The translations under genes and the position numbers were made by a program. 64,000 nucleotides of DNA from Lutispora thermophila DSM 19022 (GTDB lineage: Bacteria > Bacillota > Clostridia > Lutisporales > Lutisporaceae), in the NCBI RefSeq assembly GCF_900142105.1, contig NZ_FQZS01000010.1, positions 62,001-126,000 on the forward strand, given 5' to 3'. This document shows positions 17,838-27,662 of this stretch, piece by piece. Under the pieces are notes generated by a model. That model did not search any database and was not told the origin of the DNA. It saw only the letters and a list, made by a program, of their open reading frames with translations. How positions within the stretch are numbered: the stretch's first letter is position 1; the number at the start of each line of letters is the position of its first letter.

Positions 17838-18944
17838 TTATTTATTTAATTCATCTTGTTTTGAATAATTGTATAAATAATTGTGACGCATTGCTATGCA
17901 TTCAGCAGGCTCTATGGATCTTACTTTTCCAAACAGAGAAGCACATATATATGCCTTTGACGCTTTTTGTGTGATCATGCTAACAGCAGCAACTTCTTTT
18001 TCTGTTCTGCCGAAACATAAAGCACCTGTATTGTGTATAAATACCACGTAAGAGTTTTCTAAACAAGAGATAATTTCTTCAAAATCAAAGCTTGTAATTT
18101 TTGCACCTATTCCTGCAATCTGTGCAAAATCATCAAGAACAGGTTTTAGTTCTATACCATGGGAGCATAGGCCTTTGATTTCTGGTGTATTTATAAATGA
18201 AGAATAGTGTAATTCTTTGTATTTATTATAGACAGCATTGCAAATTTCTTCTTTAAGTAATAAAAATGTATCACTATTTTTGCTTGAATTGGAGTTATAT
18301 TTTAATTTGTGATTTAGAGAAAGTGAGAAGTTTATCATTTCATCAGTATCCAAAATTGATTTTCCACTAAGATTAAAGTATCTTTTTATGATAAAATCGC
18401 AACATACTTTTTCCAACTCGGAGGCCACCGAGAAAGCTTCATCATAATCCTTCCCTAAACACATGGCACCATGATTCTTCATTATAATGGCCTTAGAAGC
18501 TGATTCACTTAATGCTCTTATAACATTATATTTTAATTCCTCTGTACCAGAGGGAGCATATTCAGCCAGTATTACTTTCGAGCCAAGTAAGGGATGTAAT
18601 TCATCCAGCTCAACAATATCTATTGCTGCTGCGCTTATAACAGAGGCATATTCCTGATGAGTATGGATAACAAAGTTTACATCAGGAAAGGTTTTATAAA
18701 TTGCGGCATGAATAGACTTTTCGGAAGAAGGTTTTATATTTCCGCTGTAACTGCCGTCTGATATATTTACAATCACGATATCGTCAGGAATAAGTATGTC
18801 ATAGCTTCTTCCGCTTGGTGTTACAGCAAACTTATTATCATCAATGCGACAGCTCACATTTCCCCATGTTCCTGCTATCAATTCCTTTTCTACAAGGTTA
18901 AGACCTGCTTTCAATACCAATTCCTTTGCTTTGAATGTGTTCAT
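17838..18944 (-). CDS. Class II aldolase/adducin-domain protein, tandem with a degenerate second copy
   Basis: Residues 1-200 form a complete class II aldolase domain like L-fuculose-phosphate aldolase: TWGNVSCR, TPSGRSYD, catalytic-type E75 in SSEKS, zinc ligands H94 and H96 in VIHTHQEY, and the third His in MKNHGAMCLG. The remaining 168 residues look like a shortened second copy. FIHNTGALCFG aligns with MKNHGAMCLG but with Thr in place of the zinc-binding His, and it is followed by the same helix pattern. The family cleaves phosphorylated sugars, but the substrate cannot be told and no sugar genes are adjacent. AAAAGGAG precedes the ATG. Confidence 0.8.
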   Translation of the reverse strand: MNTFKAKELVLKAGLNLVEKELIAGTWGNVSCRIDDNKFAVTPSGRSYDILIPDDIVIVNISDGSYSGNIKPSSEKSIHAAIYKTFPDVNFVIHTHQEYASVISAAAIDIVELDELHPLLGSKVILAEYAPSGTEELKYNVIRALSESASKAIIMKNHGAMCLGKDYDEAFSVASELEKVCCDFIIKRYFNLSGKSILDTDEMINFSLSLNHKLKYNSNSSKNSDTFLLLKEEICNAVYNKYKELHYSSFINTPEIKGLCSHGIELKPVLDDFAQIAGIGAKITSFDFEEIISCLENSYVVFIHNTGALCFGRTEKEVAAVSMITQKASKAYICASLFGKVRSIEPAECIAMRHNYLYNYSKQDELNK

Positions 18945-19265
18945 GGCTTTCTCCTTTTACTTTTTTATGTAACATTTTTCTATTTTTCATTATAGCAGAA
19001 ATATGCCATAATGACTATTTAAAGGGACTTATATGACAGTGCGCCTATTGCCTTAATATATTGTAACATAGCAGTAAGACATAGTAGAATGTTTTATAGG
19101 AAGTTGTTAATGTTATATTATGAGATAATGGAAGCAATCAAAGTGAAAGGTGATGATGTTATACTGGAAATGTGTTAAAGGGTGGTTACTGCTTAGTTAT
19201 AAAAAAAGACAAGGATACTCCATTCATTTTATATATAGAAAATAATGATAAAAGGTGGAAAAAAC
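18945..19265. other. Intergenic stretch between divergent genes
   Basis: 321 bases between the divergent aldolase and GNAT genes. A TATAAT (minus strand, 18989-18994) probably serves the aldolase. Only very short open frames occur, for instance 19128-19178 (about 16 codons). No RNA structure was recognised. Confidence 0.5.
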
Positions 19266-19709
19266 ATGTGTATTTCATTAAAAGAGATCACTGCTGATAA
19301 TTGGTATGAATGTACCAAACTTTCAGTCACTGAAGAACAGAAAAATATCTTCCCGGTACCTGTTGTATATTGGATGGCAATGTCAAAATATGAGTATAAC
19401 AATCAACTTGAGTTATTTGCTGTATATCATAAAGATTTAATTGTTGGTGTAGTAGCATATGGCATTGATCCAGATATAAGTGCCCCTTGGATTACTACAG
19501 TAATGATAGATCAAAAATATCAGGGAAAAGGATATGGAAGAGAAGCAGTCAAATATTTGGTTGATTTAATTATTAAAAGGCATAGTTGTAAGAAAATAAT
19601 TATTGGACATAGACCTGACAACCATGTTGCAGCAAAATTATATGAGTCTTTAGGCTTTCAAAAAATTGAACTAAAAGAAGATGAGATAATCCGATGTTTA
19701 CAATTATAA
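19266..19709 (+). CDS. GNAT family N-acetyltransferase
   Basis: The 147-residue GCN5-related acetyltransferase has acetyl-CoA-binding motif A as VMIDQKYQGKGYGREAVKYL (Q/R-x-x-G-x-G). This is followed by HRPDNHVAAKLYESLGFQKI, the motif B loop. The N-terminal VTEEQKNIFPVPVVYWMAMS is like the spermidine/BltD-type subgroup, so a polyamine or small amine is a reasonable but unproven substrate. ATG at 19266 is chosen because AAAGGTGG lies eight bases upstream; the earlier ATG at 19245 has no ribosome site. It stands alone with no operon partners. Confidence 0.88.
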   Translation: MCISLKEITADNWYECTKLSVTEEQKNIFPVPVVYWMAMSKYEYNNQLELFAVYHKDLIVGVVAYGIDPDISAPWITTVMIDQKYQGKGYGREAVKYLVDLIIKRHSCKKIIIGHRPDNHVAAKLYESLGFQKIELKEDEIIRCLQL

Positions 19710-19828
19710 TCAAATTTGAAAACAAGTAGTTCTATAAATCATAATATATGAATAACTTCCTTTCTGTAGTTTTATGTAAAAAATATATAGAAATGATAAT
19801 AAGCCATATCTGCTATTAATCTAAACTA

Positions 19829-20203
19829 TCACAATAGTTTGGATACAAACTTGCCTAGTATTACACCTACAAGGCTTAAAATCAAGTTTAAACTGATGTT
19901 TATTGTGCCTAATAAATAATTACCTAAATAAAAAAGATTTATTGTTTCATAACTGAATGTGGAGAATGTTGTTAATCCCCCCATTAGTCCTGTTGTAAGA
20001 AATAATTTTATACTAGGAGATACTACATCGGGTTTTATGCTATAATCCATGACAAAACCTATTAAAATCCCACCTATTATATTGACTATTAAAGTTCCAT
20101 ACGGGAATTGAGTGCCAAGTATTTTGGAAAAATATGAAGATATTAAATATCTCAAACAACATCCTATAAACCCACCAATACCAACGATAATAAGTTTCTG
20201 CAT
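19829..20203 (-). CDS. crcB: Fluoride channel CrcB/Fluc
   Basis: The 124-residue small membrane protein has four hydrophobic segments. Family motifs are VGIGGFIGCCLRYLIS near the N-terminus, the GTLIVNIIGG motif with the conserved Asn, and GLMGGLTTFSTFSYE with the phenylalanine/threonine fluoride track. It works as a dual-topology dimer that lets fluoride leave the cell. Only one copy is present, so it would be a homodimer. The ATG at 20203 lies nine bases after AAGGAG; an upstream in-frame ATG would start within the riboswitch region. The riboswitch at 20231-20294 strongly supports the function. Confidence 0.93.
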   Translation of the reverse strand: MQKLIIVGIGGFIGCCLRYLISSYFSKILGTQFPYGTLIVNIIGGILIGFVMDYSIKPDVVSPSIKLFLTTGLMGGLTTFSTFSYETINLFYLGNYLLGTINISLNLILSLVGVILGKFVSKLL

Positions 20204-20230
20204 TTCATTCATCTCCTTTTTATAATTAAA

Positions 20231-20294
20231 GACTCCCACTAATAGAGTAGGAGCCATTAGCTTTCATCATATGAAGTACACTGCATCACCTTTT
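20231..20294 (-). promoter_or_regulatory. Fluoride riboswitch (crcB motif)
   Basis: Read on the minus strand, AAGGTGATGCAGTGTAC starts the aptamer, and GCTAATGGCTCCTAC is the conserved 3' half. The last segment then forms a 9-bp hairpin with GTGGGAGTC (20231-20239), followed by TTTAATTAT. This is consistent with a transcription-terminator type switch. A TATAAT at 20297-20302 (minus) lies just upstream. In this family fluoride binding prevents termination. Confidence 0.85.
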
Positions 20295-20392
20295 TTATTA
20301 TACTACTTATTTAGTAAAACATATATAATGACTTAAACTATTACCATATATCATTTAAATTTATTAAATCAAGTGTGCTGTTTGACATTATG

Positions 20393-21367
20393 TTATTTGC
20401 TTATTATTTCTGCATAAACTAATGTTTGATTTAATAATTGATATGCAATTTCCCCGAAAGTTACAGGTCCCGTGAAGGGTGGTGTTATTTTACCATCTAG
20501 TTCACCATAAAGGTAATTTAGAATGCAGTTGCAAGAAAATATTGGCTTAACATCCTTAAAACCTTGTAAACGTTCATTAAAGCTTGCTTCATAATTGCTT
20601 ACAGAACGAGCAAATCGGTATTCTTTGCCTGCAAAAACAGGAGCATAAAAATCCACCATCTTGTTTTTTTCAGAAATGGATTTAATAGATACATTTACCA
20701 ATACGCTGTTGTAATCTGCTACCAATGGCAAGTGAGTATCAATTTTATTTTCAACTATGTAATCTGATAGAATCACTTCTTTTCCGTTGGCAAAGCATTT
20801 TGTTACTGATAAAGAATCTTCAATAAATTCGATTTTGACATCATTTTCATCAGTATTGAAAATATTCACTATACCAAGTGAAGCCATCTTGTCATCGGAC
20901 AAGCAAATGTGTAATGCAACAGCTTTGTCATCATAACAAATACCAGTAGTTCCTTCATAAACCTTTGCTTTAGAATTCGTAGAGAGATCATAACCGGAGA
21001 TCCAGCCAACTGTAGGATTCATTAATAAGTCATCAGAATTGGGTGCTTCTTTGGCATAAAACACAGCGACATCACTAGCAAAAGGCATAATTAAAATTGT
21101 CATTCCGTTAGGATAGGCATCTTTTGTTATATCAAATATATTACTCTTTTCATACACTACAGTTTTATAATCAACTGCGCATGTAATTTCGCTCACAAAC
21201 AATTTATCTTTACATGTGATACCGCCCTGCTCAGTGATAAAGTAAGGAGTAGTTCCTGCAATCCACTTTCCTTTTGGTAATTGATTTAAGAGAGTTTCGT
21301 CAGCTGCAATATGCAATATTTTGTCTTCTTGGATCAAACTTATTGCATCGTTTAGACTAACAAACAT
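20393..21367 (-). CDS. Unrecognised protein with FIST-C-like ending
   Basis: The 324-residue cytoplasmic protein has no signal peptide, and I do not recognise it with certainty. It starts MFVSLNDAISLIQEDK and has alternating strands typical of alpha/beta sensory domains. The end, with FSCNCILNYLYGELDG and PPFTGPVTFGEIAYQLLNQT, resembles the closing motif of FIST C-terminal domains (Cys, then a G-x-x-T-x-GEI loop). FIST domains are thought to bind small ligands in signalling. AGGAGG precedes the ATG. It is 12 bases downstream of the 72-codon gene at 21598, so the pair is an operon. Confidence 0.6.
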   Translation of the reverse strand: MFVSLNDAISLIQEDKILHIAADETLLNQLPKGKWIAGTTPYFITEQGGITCKDKLFVSEITCAVDYKTVVYEKSNIFDITKDAYPNGMTILIMPFASDVAVFYAKEAPNSDDLLMNPTVGWISGYDLSTNSKAKVYEGTTGICYDDKAVALHICLSDDKMASLGIVNIFNTDENDVKIEFIEDSLSVTKCFANGKEVILSDYIVENKIDTHLPLVADYNSVLVNVSIKSISEKNKMVDFYAPVFAGKEYRFARSVSNYEASFNERLQGFKDVKPIFSCNCILNYLYGELDGKITPPFTGPVTFGEIAYQLLNQTLVYAEIISK

Positions 21368-21379
21368 GTTTACAACCTC

Positions 21380-21598
21380 CTATAGTTTTTTCAATGCTTC
21401 CATGTCTTTTTCTAAAATTGAACCAAATTTTTCAAAAAAAGCTTTCATTTCTTGCAAGCATATTTGTAATTCCTCTGGTGACTGGTTGATTGAATACTTT
21501 TTCTGTAATCTTGAAATTAACAGATTCAGACCCAGGACAGTGGACTCATACTTGGCTTGCTTCTTGATTAACTTCTCAAAGGTTAAATCTAAATCCAT
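21380..21598 (-). CDS. Small helical protein of unknown function
   Basis: The 72-residue protein is predicted to be one or two long amphipathic helices (FEKLIKKQAKYESTVLGLN, then ELQICLQEMKAFFEKFGSIL). I recognise no family. The ATG at 21598 was chosen because AAGGAG lies upstream; a start at 21652 is in frame but without a ribosome site. It is co-directional and 12 bases from the FIST-like gene, which suggests an accessory subunit or coupling protein. Confidence 0.55.
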   Translation of the reverse strand: MDLDLTFEKLIKKQAKYESTVLGLNLLISRLQKKYSINQSPEELQICLQEMKAFFEKFGSILEKDMEALKKL

Positions 21599-21907
21599 AC
21601 TATAATTACCACTCCTTACATAATATAACATTTGATTTTGCCTTATGTTCATATAATATATCAGAATTTATTCAATAGCAATTATCTAATGAGACAATGT
21701 CAACAAAACAAATAATTTCTTCTCAATTATATTTCTTATTTTATTCAGTAGAGTAACTAAACTAATCTGGGGTGATTTTTCTGAACATTGGGGAAGAAAA
21801 GGTAGTAATTAGTGAATCAGACAAAGATAGAATTGAAACCGTTTATGCTTGTTGTACGTCATAAAATATGTGACAGCATTATTACATATGGAGAGAGGTT
21901 GATTATT

Positions 21908-23056
21908 ATGATGAAAAAACGTATTTTAATAGTTGTATCATTGCTCTTGGTTTTTGCATTTTCTGCATGCAGTCAAGGCAAAGAAAAGGATAATACAGGT
22001 AGCAAATCAAATGTAAGTACATCTGCTCCAAGTAGTGTTATGTCAAATCAAACGGAAACGGTGTCTAACTCTGATAATTCAACTGATAGTAAAGAAATTG
22101 AAAAAACTTATTTTGGTCAATGGCAAATCGTAAAAGAGTTAGCATTTGGTCCTGTATCAACTTACAGTAGTGATGAAATAAAAAATTTAATAGGCAAGAG
22201 ATTAACATTTTCAAAAGAAAGTGCTACCTGCTTTGGTGATAATGTGGAATACTTAAGTAAGATAGCAATTAATCCTAATTACAGAAGAACAGTGATATCT
22301 AAAAAAGATTTTGAAGAAAACTATGGTGTTACATTTGAAATGTTAGGTATAACAAGGGATTCTATCATACGTATAGATGCTTCTGATGCAATGGAAAATG
22401 GTAGTACCTTCTTTATTAAGGATAATGATACACTAATCCTATCTGGTGGAGGTGTCTTTTTTGAACTTAAAAGAGTAGAGATTTCATCTGTTAGTTCAGC
22501 ATTAGAAGCATATAAGGCAGTATTGCAGAATAAGAAAGAATTTACAAGTATAGATAACAATAAAGAATTGTATTTGAATGATTTTTTAACTAACAAAGAA
22601 ATTTATGAGATTACTTTTAAAGCAACTCGTTTTACAGTACTTGACATGGATGGTGACAAAGTGCCCGAGGTTGTTCTTGAATTATCATCAAATGATATAC
22701 CACGGTTTTATGAAGTTTTACATTATATGAATAATACAGTTTATGGATACATTTTTACATACAGGAGCTTAGGAGAGCTGAAAGCTGATGGAACTTTTAT
22801 GTTTTCGAGTGGTGCTGCAGATAGTGGTGTTGGAAAGTTGAAATTTGAAAATGAAACTTATGACATTGACATTTTAGGGAAAATAGAATCAAATCAAGAT
22901 GATTCTGACTTAACCGTATCATTTTTTATTGATGATAAACCAGTTACGAAAGAAGAATATGACGCTTTTATAAACAAGCAAATGGAGAAAAAAGATACAG
23001 TCTGGTATGAATTTTCTCAAGAAAATATTGAGAAGGAACTATCTGTAAAGCCATAA
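21908..23056 (+). CDS. Lipoprotein of unknown function
   Basis: The 382-residue exported lipoprotein has a hydrophobic signal peptide ending in FAFSAC, with the Cys for lipid attachment near residue 21. A Ser/Thr/Asn-rich linker of about 45 residues follows, then a globular part starting YFGQWQIVKEL. Two regions can be separated. One at about 80-190 is beta-rich, similar in style to lipocalin-like DUFs. One at about 200-330 carries FTVLDMDGDKVPEVVLEL, an Asp-rich calcium-type loop as in VCBS/FG-GAP-like repeats. Start at 21908, where GGAGAGAGG is suitably placed; another Met follows directly. Confidence 0.75.
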   Translation: MMKKRILIVVSLLLVFAFSACSQGKEKDNTGSKSNVSTSAPSSVMSNQTETVSNSDNSTDSKEIEKTYFGQWQIVKELAFGPVSTYSSDEIKNLIGKRLTFSKESATCFGDNVEYLSKIAINPNYRRTVISKKDFEENYGVTFEMLGITRDSIIRIDASDAMENGSTFFIKDNDTLILSGGGVFFELKRVEISSVSSALEAYKAVLQNKKEFTSIDNNKELYLNDFLTNKEIYEITFKATRFTVLDMDGDKVPEVVLELSSNDIPRFYEVLHYMNNTVYGYIFTYRSLGELKADGTFMFSSGAADSGVGKLKFENETYDIDILGKIESNQDDSDLTVSFFIDDKPVTKEEYDAFINKQMEKKDTVWYEFSQENIEKELSVKP

Positions 23057-23142
23057 ATTATTAACAGTGTTCAAGCCAGCAGCTTGTTGCATGTATAAAT
23101 AATAAACTGGAGTTTAAGAGGTATAGAATGCAAAATTTTTGT

Positions 23143-23199
23143 GAAGGGTTTGTAGGGTTATTGAAATAACAATAAGCTCTATTAACCCTTCATTTTTTA
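23143..23199 (+). terminator. Probable terminator after the lipoprotein gene
   Basis: Stem GAAGGGTT (23143-23150) / AACCCTTC (23184-23191), with an inner GTTATT/AATAAC pair, followed by ATTTTTT. Confidence 0.6.
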
Positions 23200-24327
23200 T
23201 AAGCCATTGTTATTATTTTTGAGTAATATTAAAAACTTGAGGGTAAGGAATATTTATACAGTTATATGGGTTCTTTTATCCAGAACTATTTGCAATATTT
23301 ATGTTAAATTCTGTATACGAATAAATCAATATTGAAATTATGGTATATAATGATAAAATATAGTTGTCATTCCATAACACTATATTGAATTTGTCATAGG
23401 GGGAGAGAAGTATGGACAATAACTTTATGGATGATATGAATGGGGATGTAATTACAATAAGTATATTAAAACTTTTTAACAAGTTTACATGAAGTAGAAT
23501 TATATTTGCTTATTATTAAATATGTTTACTGTTCTATAATTGAAAAAGTACTTTCGTTTATGTGTATTTTTCTATTTAAGGTGATAAATTTTATATTAGA
23601 TTGATACCCAAATTTAAGCACAAGACTAGAAGCCTACAAACATATTGAAAAAGAGTTAAAATATATAAGAATGATCAGATTAAATGATTATCAGCAAAGA
23701 GTTTTTTAAATGCAGAAAAGCTCAATCACAAGATGGGATTGATTAGAGTTTAATGACAAGAAAATCATATGAATGTCTTTATATAGTATTCATATATAGT
23801 GTATTTATGGAGTGACAGAAATTAAGGTAACACAAAGAATATTCATTTTTTCATTGTTAAGTTTAAGAATTGAATAGATCATTTCGTAATATTCGGAAAG
23901 AGAAAAATAGAAATGGTTGGTATAGATGCTCATGTCCCAGATAGATATTCTTTTTAAATTCATAAACTGCGTTATTAAATTATGACCCACTTCTGGACAA
24001 ACTAGTTTATTATTTTATGAAAGCAGGAATCATTGCTAAAATATATGTTGAATAAACTGAAAATGGCCATCTTCAAAATATACCAAAATAACGGGCTTAA
24101 TATTGAGTTTGATGCTATTGCATTTGATCTTAATGAGCTCTGGAAACTAAAAACAATAAATATAGACACGTGAGTAATAATCTATTCAATCAGCAAAGAA
24201 AGCCTATCATTGTCAAATTGAATATATAAATCCTTTCTTTCAAATAATAGTATGGCAAAAGCTAAGAATAATGCTTTAATAAGAAATTCAACATACTAGA
24301 AAATGATGAGAGAAAGGTGATATCCAG
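23200..24327. other. Gene-poor stretch of about 1.1 kb
   Basis: No convincing gene, RNA or repeat was found. Two short frames exist. One at 23412-23492 (26 codons, MDNNFMDDMNGDVI) follows a good GGGGGAGAG site. The other, 24045-24173 (42 codons, with NNGLNIEFDAIAFDLNELWK), looks protein-like without a ribosome site. Stops in all frames between them suggest degraded coding sequence rather than an active gene. Confidence 0.45.
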
Positions 24328-26346
24328 ATGCCAACTAATAAACAAGCTAATAGGCTTATTTATGAGAAATCCCCCTATTTGTTGCAACATGCTTATAATC
24401 CAGTTGACTGGTTTCCTTGGTGTGAGGCAGCCTTTGAAAAAGCAAAAAGAGAAGATAAGCCTGTATTTCTCTCCATTGGTTATTCCACATGTCACTGGTG
24501 TCATAAGATTGAGAGAGAATCTTTTGAAGATGAAGAGGTTGCCGATATCCTAAACAAATATTATGTTTCAATTAAGGTGGATAGAGAAGAAAGGCCAGAT
24601 ATTGATCATATATACATGGAGGTTTGTCAGCTACTTACAGGAAGCGGAGGATGGCCTTTAACCATTATAATGACGCCTAATAAGGAGCCTTTTTTTGCAG
24701 GTACATATTTTCCAAAAAAATCAATATACGGCTATAGAGGGCTTACTGATCTGCTTAAAAAGATAAGTGATGCATGGCGAAATCAAAGGGATGAACTTCT
24801 GAATTCTGCAAAAAGTATTATTGAAGCTCTATCTAGGGAAGAATATGAAGTAAGAAAAAATGCAATAAATGAGGATATGATTTACAAGGCATATAACTCC
24901 ATTAAAAGTAGCTTTGATGAAAAGTACGGAGGTATTGGAAGAGCCCCCAAGTTTCCAATGCCTCACAATATCATGTTCTTACTGCGCTATTATAAGATGA
25001 CTAGGGAAGACAAAGCTTTGCAAATGGCTATTAAGACATTGGAATCAATGTATAGAGGGGGCATATATGATCATATAGGTTTTGGTTTTTCAAGATATTC
25101 CACAGATGAGAAATGGCTTGTGCCACATTTTGAAAAAATGCTATATGATAATGCTCTGTTAATGTATGCTTACACAGAAGCCTATCAGATGACAAAAAGA
25201 GTTTTATTCAAAGACATAGCAATACAAATAGGAGAATATGTCATGAGAGAAATGACATCTCCCATGGGAGCTTTTTATTCTGCAGAAGATGCAGATTCTG
25301 AAGGTGAAGAAGGAAAGTTTTATATATGGGATAAAGAAGAGATAGTGGGCATTCTTGGCAAAGAGGATGGGGAGCTTTTCTGCAAAGTCTATCAGATAAC
25401 AAATAAGGGTAACTTCGAAGGCAAGAACATACCTAATCTCATTGATAATGAGTCTTTCAAAAATGTATGCAAAGTGGAGAATATAGCAGCACTAAAAAAT
25501 AAGCTTTTTGAATACAGAAAAAAAAGAGTACATCCATTTAAGGATGATAAAATACTGACTTCCTGGAATGGACTTATGATTGCAGCTATGGCTTTTTCGG
25601 GTAGAGTATATGGTAATATGAGGTTTATAGATGCAGCAATTAAGGCCGCAGATTTCATAATAAAGAACCTGAGAAGAACTGATGGAAGGCTTATGGCAAG
25701 ATATAGAGAAGGATCTATAGAACATTTGGCTTATTTAGATGATTACAGCTTTTTAATTTGGGGTCTAATAGAGTTATATCAAGCTGTATTTGATGAAAAA
25801 TATTTAGATGAAGCAGTTCAGTTGGCTGATGATATGATAAAGTTATTCCATGATCCCGTTAATAATGGCTTTTTCATTTATGGCAATGATGGAGAAAAAC
25901 TTATCACAAGGCCAAAAGACCTATATGATGGTGCTATACCATCCGGAAATTCAGTTGCTGCTAATGTTTTATTGAAACTTTCGGGACTCACTGAAAAAAA
26001 CAAATATGAGGATATTGTCAATCAAATGTTTGACACCTTTGGAGGAACAGTCCATAAACATCCTGAAGGTTATACACATTTTCTTTCTGCGTATATGCTG
26101 GCCAAAAAGGGGGGCATGAAAATAGTGTTTGTAGGCGAGAACGATGATAAAGAAGTAACTGAGATGCTTAAATTAGTTAATAACAACTTTTTCCCTGATA
26201 TAACAATAGCAATTAAAAAAAATGGAGATAATAACTATACAAAGATAAATGATAGGACTACAGCCTATGTATGCATCGGTAGAAGTTGTTCTTTGCCTAT
26301 TAACGATATTTATGAGTTATCAAAAGTAATATCCAAACATCAGTAA
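24328..26346 (+). CDS. Thioredoxin-domain protein of the YyaL/DUF255 family
   Basis: The 672-residue protein of the SPATA20/YyaL family has two parts. The N-terminal thioredoxin-like DUF255 domain (about 1-165) shows [20 protein letters not shown] and [14 protein letters not shown], with the C-x-x-C active-site-like pair. A long alpha/alpha barrel follows (about 190-670), resembling N-acylglucosamine 2-epimerase/cellobiose epimerase folds ([44 protein letters not shown]). Function is not established; sugar or redox roles are guesses. AGAAAGGTG is spaced 7-9 bases before the ATG. The gene lies after the gene-poor stretch and 22 bases before a transporter. Confidence 0.92.
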   Translation: MPTNKQANRLIYEKSPYLLQHAYNPVDWFPWCEAAFEKAKREDKPVFLSIGYSTCHWCHKIERESFEDEEVADILNKYYVSIKVDREERPDIDHIYMEVCQLLTGSGGWPLTIIMTPNKEPFFAGTYFPKKSIYGYRGLTDLLKKISDAWRNQRDELLNSAKSIIEALSREEYEVRKNAINEDMIYKAYNSIKSSFDEKYGGIGRAPKFPMPHNIMFLLRYYKMTREDKALQMAIKTLESMYRGGIYDHIGFGFSRYSTDEKWLVPHFEKMLYDNALLMYAYTEAYQMTKRVLFKDIAIQIGEYVMREMTSPMGAFYSAEDADSEGEEGKFYIWDKEEIVGILGKEDGELFCKVYQITNKGNFEGKNIPNLIDNESFKNVCKVENIAALKNKLFEYRKKRVHPFKDDKILTSWNGLMIAAMAFSGRVYGNMRFIDAAIKAADFIIKNLRRTDGRLMARYREGSIEHLAYLDDYSFLIWGLIELYQAVFDEKYLDEAVQLADDMIKLFHDPVNNGFFIYGNDGEKLITRPKDLYDGAIPSGNSVAANVLLKLSGLTEKNKYEDIVNQMFDTFGGTVHKHPEGYTHFLSAYMLAKKGGMKIVFVGENDDKEVTEMLKLVNNNFFPDITIAIKKNGDNNYTKINDRTTAYVCIGRSCSLPINDIYELSKVISKHQ

Positions 26347-26368
26347 TATACTTTTACAAGGAGGATGA

Positions 26369-27541
26369 ATGATGAAAAAATTAGGATTGTTGCCTAAGTT
26401 AATAATAGCTATAGTACTAGGTATAATAATAGGGAGTATAGCACCACAATGGGTGATTAGATTATTGGCTACATTCAACGGTATATTTGGAAACTTTCTT
26501 GGCTTTGCTATACCATTAATTATAATTGGATTTGTTGCGCCGGGAATAGGTGATTTAGGAAAAGGAGCAGGCAAGCTATTAGCAATAACAACAGGAATTG
26601 CGTATATATCGACTATTATATCTGGTTTAACAGCATATTTTACATCTGCAACACTACTTCCAATTATGTTGACCCCAGGAAGTCTGGCCATTAACCCAGA
26701 AAATCCGGAAGAAGCGTTGTTATCTGGTTTTTTCAATGTGGAGATGGCGCCAATATTCGGTGTAATGACAGCCCTTTTGCTTGCTTTTACCATCGGTATA
26801 GGAATTTCTGTCATTAAAGGTGATACGTTGAAGAACTTTATGCATGAATTCCAAGAGATTATAGAAAAGATGATTTCAAATATTATTATTCCATTACTTC
26901 CTTACCATATCGCAGGAATATTTGCTAACATGACTCATGCAGGACAGGTCGCAACAATTATGTCTGTTTTTGCTAAAGTGTTTGCAATGATTATTGCGCT
27001 TCATATAATAATTATCATTGTGCAATATCTTGTAGCTGGATCAGTTGCAGGGGGCAATCCATTCAAGCTGATAAAGAATATGCTTCCAGCATACTTTACT
27101 GCAATTGGTACACAATCTTCTGCTGCTACAATACCTGTAACTTTGGAAAGAACAAAAGCAAATGGAGTAAATGACGGTGTGGCTGATTTCGTAATACCAT
27201 TATGCGCAACCATACACTTATCAGGAAGCACCATCACTCTTGTGAGCTGCTCTATGGCAGTAATGCTTCTTAATGGCAAAGCAGTTAACCTTGCTATTAT
27301 GTTCCCATTTATTCTAATGTTAGGTATTACAATGGTAGCTGCACCTGGTGTACCAGGAGGTGCTGTTATGGCAGCCTTAGGATTATTGGAAACTATGCTT
27401 GGTTTTGATCAAACACTTTTGGCTCTTATGATTGCGTTGTATCTGGCACAAGATAGCTTTGGTACTGCTTGTAATGTAACAGGTGACGGAGCTATAGCAG
27501 TTTTAGTAAATAAAATATCTGGATTTAAGCTTAAAGAATAA
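26369..27541 (+). CDS. Dicarboxylate/amino acid:cation symporter (DAACS family)
   Basis: The 390-residue transporter has about eight membrane segments. The reentrant-loop Ser-rich motif is GTQSSAATIPVTLE near residues 246-260, and the second half has ATIHLSGSTITLV, APGVPGGAVMAALG and DSFGTACNVTGDGAIAV. These match the GltP/GltT/SstT-like fold. The canonical NMDGT sodium motif is replaced by a variant (IHLSGST), so the substrate may differ from glutamate/aspartate; serine/threonine or C4-dicarboxylates are possible. AAGGAGGATG precedes tandem ATGs at 26369 and 26372. Followed by a strong terminator. Confidence 0.88.
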   Translation: MMKKLGLLPKLIIAIVLGIIIGSIAPQWVIRLLATFNGIFGNFLGFAIPLIIIGFVAPGIGDLGKGAGKLLAITTGIAYISTIISGLTAYFTSATLLPIMLTPGSLAINPENPEEALLSGFFNVEMAPIFGVMTALLLAFTIGIGISVIKGDTLKNFMHEFQEIIEKMISNIIIPLLPYHIAGIFANMTHAGQVATIMSVFAKVFAMIIALHIIIIIVQYLVAGSVAGGNPFKLIKNMLPAYFTAIGTQSSAATIPVTLERTKANGVNDGVADFVIPLCATIHLSGSTITLVSCSMAVMLLNGKAVNLAIMFPFILMLGITMVAAPGVPGGAVMAALGLLETMLGFDQTLLALMIALYLAQDSFGTACNVTGDGAIAVLVNKISGFKLKE

Positions 27542-27542
27542 C

Positions 27543-27580
27543 AAGAACCTCTTGGCTAGAATGCCAAGAGGTTCTTTGAC
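27543..27580 (+). terminator. Intrinsic terminator after the symporter
   Basis: Perfect 14-bp stem AAGAACCTCTTGGC / GCCAAGAGGTTCTT, 6-base loop, then TTGACTT. Confidence 0.85.
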
Positions 27581-27662
27581 TTATAATGAAGTTAAAACTT
27601 TACATTAATTGCATTTCAGCAAAGGATTCATTGATTATAAAAGTGTCAAATATTAAACTCTC

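Noticed and set aside
23780-23990. Minus-strand open frame of 61 codons in the gene-poor stretch
   Set aside because: No ribosome site and unusual composition; no homologous family recognised.
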